Positions 8,873 through 17,303 of a DNA stretch of 64,000 bases are shown in pieces (positions within the stretch are counted from its first letter, which is position 1; each line of letters starts with the position of its first letter). This stretch comes from Arthrobacter sp. Leaf137 (GTDB taxonomy: Bacteria > Actinomycetota > Actinomycetes > Actinomycetales > Micrococcaceae): the NCBI RefSeq assembly GCF_001423525.1, contig NZ_LMOI01000022.1:62001-126000 (forward strand), in the 5' to 3' direction. The notes beneath the pieces were generated by a model. The model saw only the letters and a list, made by a program, of their open reading frames with translations. It was not told the DNA's origin and did no database searches. The position numbers were made by a program, and so were the translations under genes.

Positions 8873-10147
8873 CTACCCGGTTACGTGGTCGTTGCCGCGC
8901 ATTCGAACCGCGACCACCAGGCCCGAGGCGGCGGTGAGTGCAGCGACGGTGGCGATGGTTGCGGGAATCCCGTATAGGTCTGCGAGCAGTCCTGACAGGA
9001 GTGCACCAATGGCGAAGCCGCCGTCGCGCCAGAGCCGGTAGATCCCAACGGAGCGGGCCCGCCAGGTGGGGTGGGCGACGTCTCCGATGGCGGCCAGGAG
9101 GGCGGGGTAGACCATGGCCGTTCCGAGCCCGAGGAGGGCTGCGGCGATGAGCCAGGACCCGAAACTGTGGGAGGCGGCGACTATGGCGAGTCCGACGGCT
9201 TGGACGATCATGCCGGCCACGATGAACCATTTGCGGCCCCATCGGTCTGAGGCGGCCCCGGTGAGAAGCTGGGCGGCGCCCCAGACCGCGGGGTAGGCGG
9301 CGGCCAGGATCCCTACCTGGTTCAGGTTGAGTCCGGAGCTGACGAAGAGGACCGGAAAGAGTCCCCAGGCGAGGCCGTCGTTGAGGTTGTTCACCAGTCC
9401 TGCCTGGCTGGCTGCGGAGAGTGAGCGGTCTTTGAAGCTGGTGAGGGTGAAAATCTGGCCCGTGGTGAGGCCGGCGTCGGCACTGTTGTGTGCACTGACG
9501 TGCTGGGAGGCTTCTGTCTTGGCATGGTGGTGGGTCTCGCGAACGGTCAGCACTGACAGGCCTAACCCGAGGGCGATGTAGGCGGCTCCGACGAGGAACG
9601 GGCCGGGTCGGAGCCCGTAGGTGGAAGCGATGTAGCCGGTCGCGAGGGCGGTGACGGCGACTCCGAGGTAGCCGGCTGCTTCGTTCAGGCCCATGGCGAG
9701 ACCGCGCTGTTTCGGGCCTGCCAGGTCCATTTTCATGATGACGGCGGTGGACCAGGTCAGGCCTTGGCTGATGCCGAGGAAGACGTTCGCCGCGACGATC
9801 CATTCCCAGGACGGGCCGAAGATGAGCATGAGCGGGACGGGGATCGCTACCAGCCAGCCCGTAACGAGGACGGGCTTGCGGCCGTACCGGTCAGAGAGGG
9901 TTCCCGCGAAATAGTTGGTGGCGGCTTTGGACAGGCCGAACGCGAGGATGTACGTCAGGGCGCTTGTGTACAGGTCCAAGTGGAAGGTTTGGGAAGCGAG
10001 CAGCGGCAGGACGGTGCGTTCCTGGCCCAGCGTGCCGCCCACCAGGGCGTTGACGGCCATCAGCAGCATGAACTGCGCCAGGTTCTGCCGCAGGCCCAGC
10101 ACGGCACGGGTGGAGTCCAGGGTGCTTCCCTCCTTTGTTCTGGCCAT
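8873..10147 (-). CDS. MFS transporter
   Basis: From the ATG at 10147 the protein has 424 residues and 12 membrane segments. GTLSDRYGRKPVLVTGW is the loop 2-3 MFS motif and ASDRWGRKWF its C-half counterpart; a His-rich central loop (HHHAKTEASQH) joins the halves. The track of the same strand places it after the MBL-rhodanese gene, but two hairpins (10185-10245) intervene. It may export a sulfur compound, but that rests on context only. Confidence 0.75.
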   Translation of the reverse strand: MARTKEGSTLDSTRAVLGLRQNLAQFMLLMAVNALVGGTLGQERTVLPLLASQTFHLDLYTSALTYILAFGLSKAATNYFAGTLSDRYGRKPVLVTGWLVAIPVPLMLIFGPSWEWIVAANVFLGISQGLTWSTAVIMKMDLAGPKQRGLAMGLNEAAGYLGVAVTALATGYIASTYGLRPGPFLVGAAYIALGLGLSVLTVRETHHHAKTEASQHVSAHNSADAGLTTGQIFTLTSFKDRSLSAASQAGLVNNLNDGLAWGLFPVLFVSSGLNLNQVGILAAAYPAVWGAAQLLTGAASDRWGRKWFIVAGMIVQAVGLAIVAASHSFGSWLIAAALLGLGTAMVYPALLAAIGDVAHPTWRARSVGIYRLWRDGGFAIGALLSGLLADLYGIPATIATVAALTAASGLVVAVRMRGNDHVTG

Positions 10148-10184
10148 TTCGGGGTGCTCGCTTTCATTCCGGAGACATAAAGAT

Positions 10185-10245
10185 GCCCGGACGCGTAGGG
10201 GAACGCGTCCGGGCGGCCCGGGCAGGAGGGGGGTCCTGCCCGGGC
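10185..10245 (-). terminator. Tandem stem-loops between MBL-rhodanese gene and MFS gene
   Basis: GCCCGGACGCGT pairs with ACGCGTCCGGGC (10185-10214), and GCCCGGGCAGGA with TCCTGCCCGGGC (10216-10245). On the minus strand they follow the stop of the MBL-rhodanese gene, so they probably reduce read-through into the transporter. Confidence 0.65.
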
Positions 10246-10257
10246 GGTCTTTGGGGG

Positions 10258-11670
10258 CTACTTTGCTGAGACGGCGTTCTGTCGCGTCTGCTGCCACATG
10301 GTCCAAGCGGCGTAGCTGCCGTCTAGTTCAACGACGTCATACCCGGCACGCCGCAGGGCGCTGGCTGCGACCGAGTTCCGCACACCGGACTGGCAGTAGG
10401 TCACGATGGTGCCCTCGGCAGGAAGCTTGTCCAGGTGCCACATAACCCGGCCACCGCTGAGCTGGTACGAGCCGGGGATGTTCCCGGCGATGTGTTCGCT
10501 GCGGTTGCGGACGTCCACGACCATAGCGGCGTCAAAGCTCTGCAGTTCCTCTGGCTGGATCAGCTTCGGCGTCGTCATGGGGAGCCCTTCGATGCTGGTG
10601 ACGTAACCGGCGACGTTGTCGATGCCGACCCGTACCAGGTGGTCCCACATGTCCATGGCCTGTTCCTGGTCTGCTGCGAGCAGTACCAGCGGGTTCTTGT
10701 CCTCCTCGGGGTTCACTACCCAGGCACCGTAGCTGGCTACGGACTTCCCGGCCGGCACGTTCAGGGAGCGGTCTACCGTGCCTTCGTGAACCTCGGCATT
10801 GGGGCGGGTGTCGATGAACGTGACCTTGTCCGCCGCCAGATCGTTTGCGACGTCAGCGGTGTCCAGTTCCTCGAGCGGGGCGCGGTCGCCCATGACGTCC
10901 GGGCCCAGGCGGTTTTCGCGCTTCATGCGGCCGAAGTAGGCGTGGGCGTCGGGCTGACCGTCAAGGAGTTCGTCGATGAAGCCCTGCTCATCGTTCGCGG
11001 CCAGGTACGGACCCCACCAGGCGTAGAGCCGCTCGTAACCCACCGTGGAGGAGGGGACGGCGCCCAGGGCCTTGCCGCAGGCACTGCCGGCGCCGTGGGC
11101 CGGGTGGACCTGCACGTAGTCCGGCAGGGTGAGGAACTTGTCCCGGAGGCTCGCGAACAGCTGCTTGGCACCCTCGAAGCGGGTGTCGACGCCGCCGGCT
11201 GCCTCGTCCAGCAGGTCCGGCCGGCCCAGGTCGCCCGAGAACACGAAGTCACCGGAGAGCAGGTAGCCGGGCTGGTCGCTGAACGCGCCGTCGGTCACCA
11301 GGAAGGACAGGTGCTCGGGGGTGTGGCCAGGGGTGTGCAGGGCTTGGATGCTGATGTTGCCGATGGTGATCTTGTCGCCGTCGTAAAGGCGTTCGCCGTC
11401 GAATTCGTACTGCCAGTCCGGCCCGCCCTCGCCGGAGACGTAGATCTTCGCGCCGGTCGCGGCAGCGAGTTCACGGGTGCCGGACAGGTAGTCGGCGTGG
11501 ATGTGGGTTTCGGTGACGGCAATGATCTTCATGCCGTTCTTCGCAGCCAGTTCCTGGTACACGGCGATGTCGCGGCGGCCGTCCACAACAACGGCGGTGC
11601 CGTTGGCCTGGCAGCCGATCAGGTAGCTTGCCTGGGCGAGGTCTTCATCGTAAATGCGCTCGATAAGCAT
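10258..11670 (-). CDS. MBL-fold persulfide dioxygenase-like protein with two rhodanese domains
   Basis: 470 residues. Domain 1 (about 1-250) is a metallo-beta-lactamase fold of the ETHE1/CstB kind: THIHADYLSG, HTPGHTPEHLSFL and LSGDFVFSGDLGRPDL give the iron ligands. A middle rhodanese domain (about 270-360) lacks the catalytic Cys. The C-terminal rhodanese (about 370-465) has it in TYCQSGVRNS. This is the layout of CstB, which oxidises persulfide and handles sulfane sulfur in the cytosol. A perfect 18-bp GATACCCC palindrome lies 56 bp upstream. Confidence 0.85.
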   Translation of the reverse strand: MLIERIYDEDLAQASYLIGCQANGTAVVVDGRRDIAVYQELAAKNGMKIIAVTETHIHADYLSGTRELAAATGAKIYVSGEGGPDWQYEFDGERLYDGDKITIGNISIQALHTPGHTPEHLSFLVTDGAFSDQPGYLLSGDFVFSGDLGRPDLLDEAAGGVDTRFEGAKQLFASLRDKFLTLPDYVQVHPAHGAGSACGKALGAVPSSTVGYERLYAWWGPYLAANDEQGFIDELLDGQPDAHAYFGRMKRENRLGPDVMGDRAPLEELDTADVANDLAADKVTFIDTRPNAEVHEGTVDRSLNVPAGKSVASYGAWVVNPEEDKNPLVLLAADQEQAMDMWDHLVRVGIDNVAGYVTSIEGLPMTTPKLIQPEELQSFDAAMVVDVRNRSEHIAGNIPGSYQLSGGRVMWHLDKLPAEGTIVTYCQSGVRNSVAASALRRAGYDVVELDGSYAAWTMWQQTRQNAVSAK

Positions 11671-11725
11671 CTGGTGATCTCCTTCGGTTCAAAGGGGGTT
11701 CGGGGGTTGTTCTGCATCCAGTATA

Positions 11726-11743
11726 GATACCCCCGGGGGTATC
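11726..11743. promoter_or_regulatory. Perfect CsoR/CstR-type operator palindrome
   Basis: GATACCCCC followed by its exact complement GGGGGTATC, 18 bp, upstream of the persulfide dioxygenase gene. Related G/C-tract dyads stand in front of the CsoR-family gene at 14701-14760, so the same regulator probably binds both. Confidence 0.75.
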
Positions 11744-11761
11744 CTGCAAGTGGACTGCAGC

Positions 11762-12172
11762 CTAGGCCGTTTTACTGTGGAACAGCTTGCGCAGGAGACT
11801 GCGCAGGCCTGCCCGGGCATGGCCCGGCTGTTGTTGCGGCGGGTTTTCCGGGGTGGGTTGATAGGTGACGGGGTGGCCTGCCCGGTACCACGCGGTGATA
11901 CCGCCGGCCACGTTGACCGTCTGGTATCCGCGGTCGGTCAGGATCCGCGCGGCCTGGCTGCTGCGTTTTCCTGACCCACACATGAGGTGAAGCGTGCCGC
12001 CGGGCAGGTCTGCAAGCCGGGAGGGCAAGTCGTCCAGGGGGATGTTCAGGCTCCCGGGGACGTGTGCGGTCGCATGTTCTTCCCGGCTCCGCACGTCCAC
12101 CAGCGCGGCGCGGGGCCATACCGTGGTGAGCTCGTCTGCCGCTACCGTGCAGTAGGCATGGTCGCCTGGCAT
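11762..12172 (-). CDS. Rhodanese-like sulfurtransferase
   Basis: 136 residues. One rhodanese domain with ALVDVRSREEHATAHVPGS and active-site loop LHLMCGSGKRSSQAA (catalytic Cys), followed by a basic proline/glutamine-rich tail. Starts 4 bp after the thioredoxin stop, so they are cotranscribed; the pair suggests sulfane sulfur transfer with thioredoxin as reductant. Confidence 0.85.
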   Translation of the reverse strand: MPGDHAYCTVAADELTTVWPRAALVDVRSREEHATAHVPGSLNIPLDDLPSRLADLPGGTLHLMCGSGKRSSQAARILTDRGYQTVNVAGGITAWYRAGHPVTYQPTPENPPQQQPGHARAGLRSLLRKLFHSKTA

Positions 12173-12176
12173 CGCG

Positions 12177-12536
12177 TTACACGTTCTGGGCTGCGTCGGC
12201 GCGCAGTTTGGCCATGTCGACGTTCTTGACGGCCTGGATGACTTCTTCGAGGCCGGTGGCGTTGAGGGCTCCGGGCTGGGAGAAGACCAGGGTTTTGTCC
12301 TTGAAGGCCATCAGTGTGGGGATGGAGGTGATGTTCGCTGCTGCGGCGAGGGCCTGTTCGGCTTCGGTGTCCACCTTGGCGAAGGTGACGTCCGGGTGGC
12401 GTTCTGCGGCGGCGCCGTAGGTGGGTGCGAACTGGCGGCAGGGGCCGCACCAGGCTGCCCAGAAGTCAACGAAGACGATCTCGTTGCTCTCCAGGGTCTG
12501 GGCGAAGCTTTGTTCGGTGAGGTCGATGGTTGCCAT
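12177..12536 (-). CDS. Thioredoxin
   Basis: 119 residues with the classical active site WAAWCGPCRQ (about residues 29-38) and the cis-Pro loop ITSIPTLMAFKD. A cytosolic disulfide reductase. Here it sits between rhodanese genes, so it probably regenerates them or reduces persulfides rather than being the housekeeping copy. Confidence 0.9.
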   Translation of the reverse strand: MATIDLTEQSFAQTLESNEIVFVDFWAAWCGPCRQFAPTYGAAAERHPDVTFAKVDTEAEQALAAAANITSIPTLMAFKDKTLVFSQPGALNATGLEEVIQAVKNVDMAKLRADAAQNV

Positions 12537-12591
12537 CGTCTTTCGTTCCTTTCGGGGGTGGTCTTGGGGTGTGTCGGCGGGGCGGTGAAGC

Positions 12592-12888
12592 TTAGGTGGT
12601 GGGAAGGCCGGCGCGGGTCCAGGCGGTCATGCCGCCGGCCATGGTGTCCGCGGTGTAGCCGGCTCCGTTGAGGGCGTCGGCGGCGGCGGCGCTGCGGTTG
12701 CCGCTGCGGCAGACAGCGATGACGGGCACGGCCGGGTCCAGCTCGCCCAGGCGGGCCTGCAGCTGGCCCATGGGGATGTGCAGGGCGCCGGGGATCATGC
12801 CTTCGGCGACCTCGAAGTCCTCACGGACGTCGAGGATCCGGGCGGTGGAGCGGCGCTGTTCGGCTTCGGTAATGGTGATTTCAGCCAT
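12592..12888 (-). CDS. Rhodanese-like sulfurtransferase
   Basis: 98 residues, a single compact rhodanese domain: RILDVREDFEVAEGMIPGAL and active-site loop VIAVCRSGNRSAAAA. Same-strand member of the sulfur operon, 55 bp upstream of thioredoxin. Confidence 0.88.
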   Translation of the reverse strand: MAEITITEAEQRRSTARILDVREDFEVAEGMIPGALHIPMGQLQARLGELDPAVPVIAVCRSGNRSAAAADALNGAGYTADTMAGGMTAWTRAGLPTT

Positions 12889-12939
12889 GGGGTTCTCCTT
12901 CGAAGTGGTTCGGCTGGGTGTGTGAAAGTTGTTGCTTGC

Positions 12940-13281
12940 CTAACGGACGGGTTCGCCGGCCTGGCGCCAGGCGGCCATGCCGCCGCGCACTGAGTAGGCG
13001 TCGTATCCCTTGGCGGCGAGGAGTCGGGCTGCTGAGGCCGAGCGGACGCCGGAGGCGCAGACGGCGATCACGGGACGGGTCTTTTGGATGCCGGCGGTGC
13101 TGGCCTGCAGCCTGTCCAGGGGGACGTGCTTGGCTTGGGGAGCCCGTCCCGAGCGCCATTCCTGGGCTGACCTGACGTCGATGAGCGTGGCCCCGGAGCC
13201 CAGGAGGTCCTTGGCCTGGGCTACAGAGATGGTCTTGTAGGGCTTGCTGAAGGCCTTCTTGAGGGAATCGAAAAGTCCCAC
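12940..13281 (-). CDS. Rhodanese-like sulfurtransferase
   Basis: 113 residues from GTG 13281 (preceded by GAGGAGAACACC, a clear ribosome site; upstream residues in the open frame are not rhodanese-like). ATLIDVRSAQEWRSGRAPQA and catalytic loop VIAVCASGVRSASAA. It lies 22 bp downstream of the TauE-type exporter gene in the same operon. Confidence 0.85.
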   Translation of the reverse strand: MGLFDSLKKAFSKPYKTISVAQAKDLLGSGATLIDVRSAQEWRSGRAPQAKHVPLDRLQASTAGIQKTRPVIAVCASGVRSASAARLLAAKGYDAYSVRGGMAAWRQAGEPVR

Positions 13282-13303
13282 GGTGTTCTCCTCTATGGAT
13301 GGG

Positions 13304-14062
13304 TCAGGCGGTGACCGCGCCGGCGGTGACCCAGGCCGCGACGGCGAAGATGAGTACCGCAAACGAGATACGGATGTGCTTGTCGTGCAGGTGGCGGGCC
13401 AACCGTGCGGCAACCACCGATCCCACGATGGCCGGGATGGCGAACGCCAGGGTGGTGGCCCAGTCGATGGTGTAGCCGGCAGCGTGTGCACTGAACCCGG
13501 CGGCGGAATTGATGACGATAATTGCCAGCGAGGTTCCCACGGCCTGTTTCATGCGCAGGCCCAGGAAGATGGTCAGCGCGGGGGTGATGAGGAAGCCGCC
13601 ACCTACGCCGAGCAGTCCGGTGAGGAACCCCACGAGCAGGCCCACGCCGACGGCCTTGGGGGCGCAGGACCGGAACGCCCGGTGCGGCCCCGTGCTGCAG
13701 GACCCCTCAGTTTCGCGGGACTTCATGAGCATCCTGATGCCGGCTGCCACCATGATGACGGCGAAGGCGAGCATCAGGATGTTCGGGTCCAGCAGTTTGC
13801 CCACGGCCGCGCCTGCCCAGGCTGCCGGGATTCCGGCAGCCCCGACCAGGGCGATGACGGGCCAGTTCAGTCCCTCCCGGACCCTGGGCAGCAGCGCGGC
13901 AAGCGAGGATACGCCCACCACCAGCAGCGAGGTGGGAATCGCCTGCACCGGGGTCATGCCCACCCCGTACACCAGGGCCGGCACGGCGATAATGGACCCG
14001 CCGCCGCCCACAACACCGAGGACAATGCCGACGACGAGCCCCAGAGCCAGGGCTGGAATCAT
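13304..14062 (-). CDS. TauE/SafE-family sulfite/sulfonate exporter
   Basis: 252 residues, about eight membrane segments. The duplicated TauE/SafE glycine motifs are present: VVGGGGSIIAVPALVYG and LLGVGGGFLITPALTIF. Start overlaps the previous stop by 4 bp (ATGA). In cst-type operons such a protein is thought to export sulfite or thiosulfate made by the dioxygenase and rhodaneses. Confidence 0.85.
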   Translation of the reverse strand: MIPALALGLVVGIVLGVVGGGGSIIAVPALVYGVGMTPVQAIPTSLLVVGVSSLAALLPRVREGLNWPVIALVGAAGIPAAWAGAAVGKLLDPNILMLAFAVIMVAAGIRMLMKSRETEGSCSTGPHRAFRSCAPKAVGVGLLVGFLTGLLGVGGGFLITPALTIFLGLRMKQAVGTSLAIIVINSAAGFSAHAAGYTIDWATTLAFAIPAIVGSVVAARLARHLHDKHIRISFAVLIFAVAAWVTAGAVTA

Positions 14063-14673
14063 GCCGCGGCGTCCTCAACCGTCTGCAGGGGAAGCTGCAG
14101 GATGGCGCTTTCGCGGGTGGGCTCCTTCGCGGCCTTGTTCCACGGCATGGCCGAGAGGGCCTGGCCCATGGCACAGGTGTTGGTCGCGGCCGAGAACGTC
14201 AGGCCGGTCCCGATGACCCCGGCGAGGGTCCGGATCTTTGGAGAGACGAACTTGCCGCCGGCCAGGCCCAGGACCACGAGGGACCCGGCCACCAGGCGGA
14301 CCTGCCGCTCAAGGTCCCAGCGGTCCTTACCCCTGACGACGTCCCCGCCGGCAGCGGCGAAACCGGGTGCACCACCGGTCAGGACGTAGGCGGTGTCGAT
14401 TCCGGCCTTGGCCAGGCGCTGGCGGGCCTGCTCGGCGCGCACGCCGGACTGGCAGACGAGGACCACACGGGAGCCAAGGCGGGCGGCGAGCTCGTCGGTG
14501 TGCTCGGACAAAAGCGGCAGCGGCACGTTGTAGGAGCCGCGGATGTGCATGGACTCGAACTCCGCGGCGGAGCGGACATCGATGACCACGAGGTCCTGGT
14601 GCTCTGTGAACCAGGACTGGAGGGTTTCAGGGGCGAGTGCGGTAACGGTCGGCGCCGTGGAAGGGGAAGTCAT
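14059..14673 (-). CDS. Rhodanese plus DUF2892 membrane protein
   Basis: 204 residues from ATG 14673. N-terminal rhodanese (about 1-105): LVVIDVRSAAEFESMHIRGS and VLVCQSGVRAEQA with the catalytic Cys. C-terminal DUF2892-like part (about 115-185) with WDLERQVRLVAGSLVVLGL and two short membrane segments. First gene of the leftward sulfur operon, divergent from the CsoR-family regulator. Confidence 0.85.
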   Translation of the reverse strand: MTSPSTAPTVTALAPETLQSWFTEHQDLVVIDVRSAAEFESMHIRGSYNVPLPLLSEHTDELAARLGSRVVLVCQSGVRAEQARQRLAKAGIDTAYVLTGGAPGFAAAGGDVVRGKDRWDLERQVRLVAGSLVVLGLAGGKFVSPKIRTLAGVIGTGLTFSAATNTCAMGQALSAMPWNKAAKEPTRESAILQLPLQTVEDAAA

Positions 14674-14700
14674 GGTTGGCCTCTCGGAAGGGGTCGGTTG

Positions 14701-14760
14701 GATACCCCACCGAGTATTGCAGATACCCCGGGGGGTAGTCAAAACACCCTAGGGGGTATA
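14701..14760. promoter_or_regulatory. Divergent operator region with GATACCCC/GGGGGTA dyads
   Basis: Two G/C-tract dyads, GATACCCCGGGGGGTAGTC (14722-14740) and ACACCCTAGGGGGTATA (14744-14760), plus a half site GATACCCCAC at 14701. They fill the gap between the leftward sulfur operon and the CsoR-family gene and resemble the perfect palindrome at 11726. Confidence 0.75.
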
Positions 14761-14795
14761 AGATTGAGGGAAGTTATCGATAGTTGGAGAAACCC

Positions 14796-15053
14796 ATGGA
14801 ACTCAACCCCTCAGAACTGACCCCTGTCATCAACCGCCTCAAGCGCGCCCAGGGCCAGCTGGCTGCTGTCACCCGCATGCTTGAAGAAGGCCGGGACTGC
14901 AAGGACGTCGTCACCCAACTCGCCGCCGTATCGAAGGCCCTGGACCGGGCAGGCTTCGCCATCATCGCTACCGGCCTTGAGCAGTGCATCGTCCAGCAGG
15001 ATGCAACGATGGACAAGAAAGACCTGGAGAAGCTCTTCCTCTCCCTCGCCTGA
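14796..15053 (+). CDS. CsoR-family regulator, persulfide-sensor (CstR-like) type
   Basis: 85 residues, all-helical DUF156/CsoR fold (LTPVINRLKRAQGQLAAVTR). Cys35 and Cys64 are kept, but the copper-ligand His four residues before the second Cys is Gly (ATGLEQC). Copper CsoR needs Cys-His-Cys, while CstR uses two Cys only, so persulfide sensing is the better fit. It faces the sulfur operon and probably represses both directions through the GATACCCC dyads. Confidence 0.85.
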   Translation: MELNPSELTPVINRLKRAQGQLAAVTRMLEEGRDCKDVVTQLAAVSKALDRAGFAIIATGLEQCIVQQDATMDKKDLEKLFLSLA

Positions 15054-15086
15054 CCAGACCGGCTGTCGAGCAGCCCAAGGAGAACC

Positions 15087-15503
15087 ATGACGTACACACT
15101 CACTACCAACGTCGACCTTCCGTGGGCCGAAGCCCTGGACCGCACCCGGGACGCCCTGTCAGCCCAGGGGTTCGGAATCCTCACGGAAATCAACGTCCGC
15201 TCGACCTTCGAGACCAAGCTTGGTGCTGAAGCGGCGGACGCTGTCGGTGACTACGTCATCCTCGGCGCCTGCAACCCGGCACTGGCCAGCCGCGCCCTCG
15301 CCGCCGAACCCGAAATCGGCGCTCTGCTGCCATGCAATGTCGTCGTGCGCCGGAACAAGGACGCAGAACTGACCACAGTCGAAGCCATCGACCCCCAGAC
15401 CATGGTCCAGCTCAGCACCGCCCCATCCGTCAAAGAAGTAGCCGACGACGCCGGCACCCGCCTCCGGAAGGCCCTCGCCGACCTGGGTCAACCGGCGACA
15501 TAG
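15087..15503 (+). CDS. DUF302 domain protein
   Basis: 138 residues. DUF302 core: ALSAQGFGILTEINVRSTFE, DYVILGACNPALASRALA, GALLPCNVVVR. Follows the CsoR-family gene by 33 bp with an AAGGAGAACC ribosome site. DUF302 proteins often accompany sulfur and thiol metabolism genes; the biochemical role is not known. Confidence 0.85.
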   Translation: MTYTLTTNVDLPWAEALDRTRDALSAQGFGILTEINVRSTFETKLGAEAADAVGDYVILGACNPALASRALAAEPEIGALLPCNVVVRRNKDAELTTVEAIDPQTMVQLSTAPSVKEVADDAGTRLRKALADLGQPAT

Positions 15504-15510
15504 AACGTCC

Positions 15511-15885
15511 GTGGTAACAACGATTCCAGAGACTGAGCAGGCCGGACCCGGCCTGCTCATCCACTCAGTCGGCCCGCTCGAACAGGAAGCCCTGACCGTC
15601 ATCCTGCGCAGCGCCGCCAACGCCCGTGCCGCTCTCGGCCAGGGAGCCCACATTGAAGTGGTTGTCCAAGGCCCGGGCGTGAAACTCCTCACCACCAACA
15701 CGCCCGCCGCCGAAGCCATGACCAACGCCGGGCAACTCCACGTGGACATCCTCGCCTGCGGCAACAGCATGCGCTCAGCAGGCATGGAAGACAAAGACCT
15801 CGCACCCGGCGTCGGCACGGTGCCCGCAGCCATCGCCCACCTGGCCCGGCGCCAATGGGACGGCTGGGCCTACGTCAGGCTCTAG
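15511..15885 (+). CDS. DsrE/DsrF-like sulfur-relay protein
   Basis: 124 residues. Flavodoxin-like DsrE fold with the conserved Cys in VDILACGNSMRSAG, likely a sulfur carrier. GTG start 7 bp after the DUF302 stop; third gene of the rightward transcript with the regulator. Confidence 0.8.
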   Translation: MVTTIPETEQAGPGLLIHSVGPLEQEALTVILRSAANARAALGQGAHIEVVVQGPGVKLLTTNTPAAEAMTNAGQLHVDILACGNSMRSAGMEDKDLAPGVGTVPAAIAHLARRQWDGWAYVRL

Positions 15886-16045
15886 GGGTGGCCCTTGAAC
15901 CCCATGAGCCAGTCCTGTGCCGGCTGGGAAAGCCGGGCGTACTGAAGGCTCCAAATACCAGGCGTCTCAACGACTGCACGGACGCGAGCACGGCCGCTGT
16001 CCGGGTGAACGCAAGTCTGTGCCGAACGTACTGTTCAGCGGCTTT

Positions 16046-16558
16046 CTAGGACCAAGCAACAGGAATCCTGGCCATCACCAGGGTCCGCTTATCGGCCGCG
16101 GCTGTCGGATCAACGTCAGCCCCCGATATCAGGAGATGGTCGCCGCTAATGAGAATAATTTCCCTGGTCCGTGCGGCCTGTAACCAAAGAGCAGTCTCCT
16201 CATCCGTTGAGTCAAAACGCTCAGACCAGACCAGATTTTCCTCGAACCACAAGGAAACAGTGCCGTCAGCGAAGGCACGACACAGAATGCTGCCATCGGC
16301 CGGTTGAGCCTTTAACGCGATGTCCGCATAGTCACTGTTGCACGCTCGCCTGAAGCCACGCCTCAGCATGTCCTCGGTAAGAGAAGAGTCCGATGGCTGC
16401 CCCGCAACGCCGCTCCCGGTCATTCCAGATGGAGTAGCCACGGCAAGGAGCGCGTACTGGAGCATCCCGAACGATCCGGCTATCCCGACCCTCAGCAGGG
16501 CCCCCAGATAGTCACCTGCATATATGATCCCCCCGCAAGTATTTCCCCGGTCAAGCAC
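16046..16558 (-). CDS. Hypothetical protein
   Basis: Up to 170 residues; the true start may be internal, as the N-terminal 50 residues look weak. The C-terminal two thirds is soluble and mixed alpha/beta (LWFEENLVWSERFDS, ILISGDHLLISGADV). No family recognised. Positioned at the left end of the cassette array, before the first palindrome of the cluster. Confidence 0.5.
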   Translation of the reverse strand: MLDRGNTCGGIIYAGDYLGALLRVGIAGSFGMLQYALLAVATPSGMTGSGVAGQPSDSSLTEDMLRRGFRRACNSDYADIALKAQPADGSILCRAFADGTVSLWFEENLVWSERFDSTDEETALWLQAARTREIILISGDHLLISGADVDPTAAADKRTLVMARIPVAWS

Positions 16559-16650
16559 GACAGTGCCCAGGTCAGCCTAGTCAACCAACTGCAGGGCACC
16601 ATGGCTTCGAAGCGCGCATTGTCGCTGTCCGAACGCGAGCAGCGCTTCAG

Positions 16651-16678
16651 CGTCCGATAAGGGATCCTCCACCGGACA
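16651..16678. repeat. Array palindrome
   Basis: GTCCGATAAGGGATCC then TCCACCGGACAC; arms GTCCG/CGGAC. First copy of the cluster, 18 bp from the 3' end of the minus-strand gene at 16696. Confidence 0.85.
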
Positions 16679-16695
16679 CCCGGTCCATCGGGCGC

Positions 16696-17211
16696 CTAAC
16701 CGAACTGCTGTGTTCGACCAGTCTCGTAATGAAGGACGCCGTCGTGCTCCAATGCGGACAGTCTGTCGGCGACTTCCTGCGCTTGAGGCTCACCGCAGGA
16801 TATGGCGAAGAACTGCGGAGAGATGAAATCGACGAGGCAGCCATTCTCGGCAAGTTCAGCGGCCAGGGGATGCGATGCGTTGGACTCATCAGTATTCAGC
16901 TGGACCCTGAATGTGAAATTGAGAGCGTCGCGCTCCACACCCGTGGCAACGAGCGCATTCTCAGCGGATCGCATCACGCTTACGCGGTCGCCGAAATTGA
17001 GGTCGTAGATATAAGCGGGGACTCCTAGAACAGTCGCAGTGCCGTCCGCTTCCAAGCGACCGCGAAGTCCCTCCCACATTTGCTCCGCGTCAGGTTCAGG
17101 GGGCACCGCAAACCATATGGTCTCTCGCGCTTCCTGGGCTTCTGGAAGTGGCTGGAGCAAAGCATCGCGCCAGTGCGCCACGACGCTGGGATGTTGCCGG
17201 TAATTGGTCAC
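16696..17211 (-). CDS. DUF4265-like protein
   Basis: 171 residues, soluble. Layout resembles DUF4265 proteins (IWFAVPPEPDAEQMWEGL, YIYDLNFGDRVSVMRSAEN, ISPQFFAISCGEPQAQEVAD), a family found among orphan immunity-type genes. Sits alone between palindromes at 16651 and 17276. Assignment is by pattern only. Confidence 0.55.
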   Translation of the reverse strand: MTNYRQHPSVVAHWRDALLQPLPEAQEARETIWFAVPPEPDAEQMWEGLRGRLEADGTATVLGVPAYIYDLNFGDRVSVMRSAENALVATGVERDALNFTFRVQLNTDESNASHPLAAELAENGCLVDFISPQFFAISCGEPQAQEVADRLSALEHDGVLHYETGRTQQFG

Positions 17212-17275
17212 GAGCTGAGACTACCCAAGGAAAACATCGATGAGCCCACGCCAGGGGCCATGTCTTCCCTGCGGC

Positions 17276-17303
17276 GAGCGGTAGGGCATCCTCCACCGGG
17301 CAC
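17276..17303. repeat. Array palindrome
   Basis: GCGGTAGGGCATCC then TCCACCGGGCAC. Abuts the 3' end of the DUF2750 gene. Confidence 0.75.

Noticed and set aside
8741..8977. Plus-strand ORF with a hydrophobic start
   Set aside because: It overlaps the MFS 3' end by about 100 bp, has only a TTG start and no ribosome site; the hydrophobic stretch could be chance.
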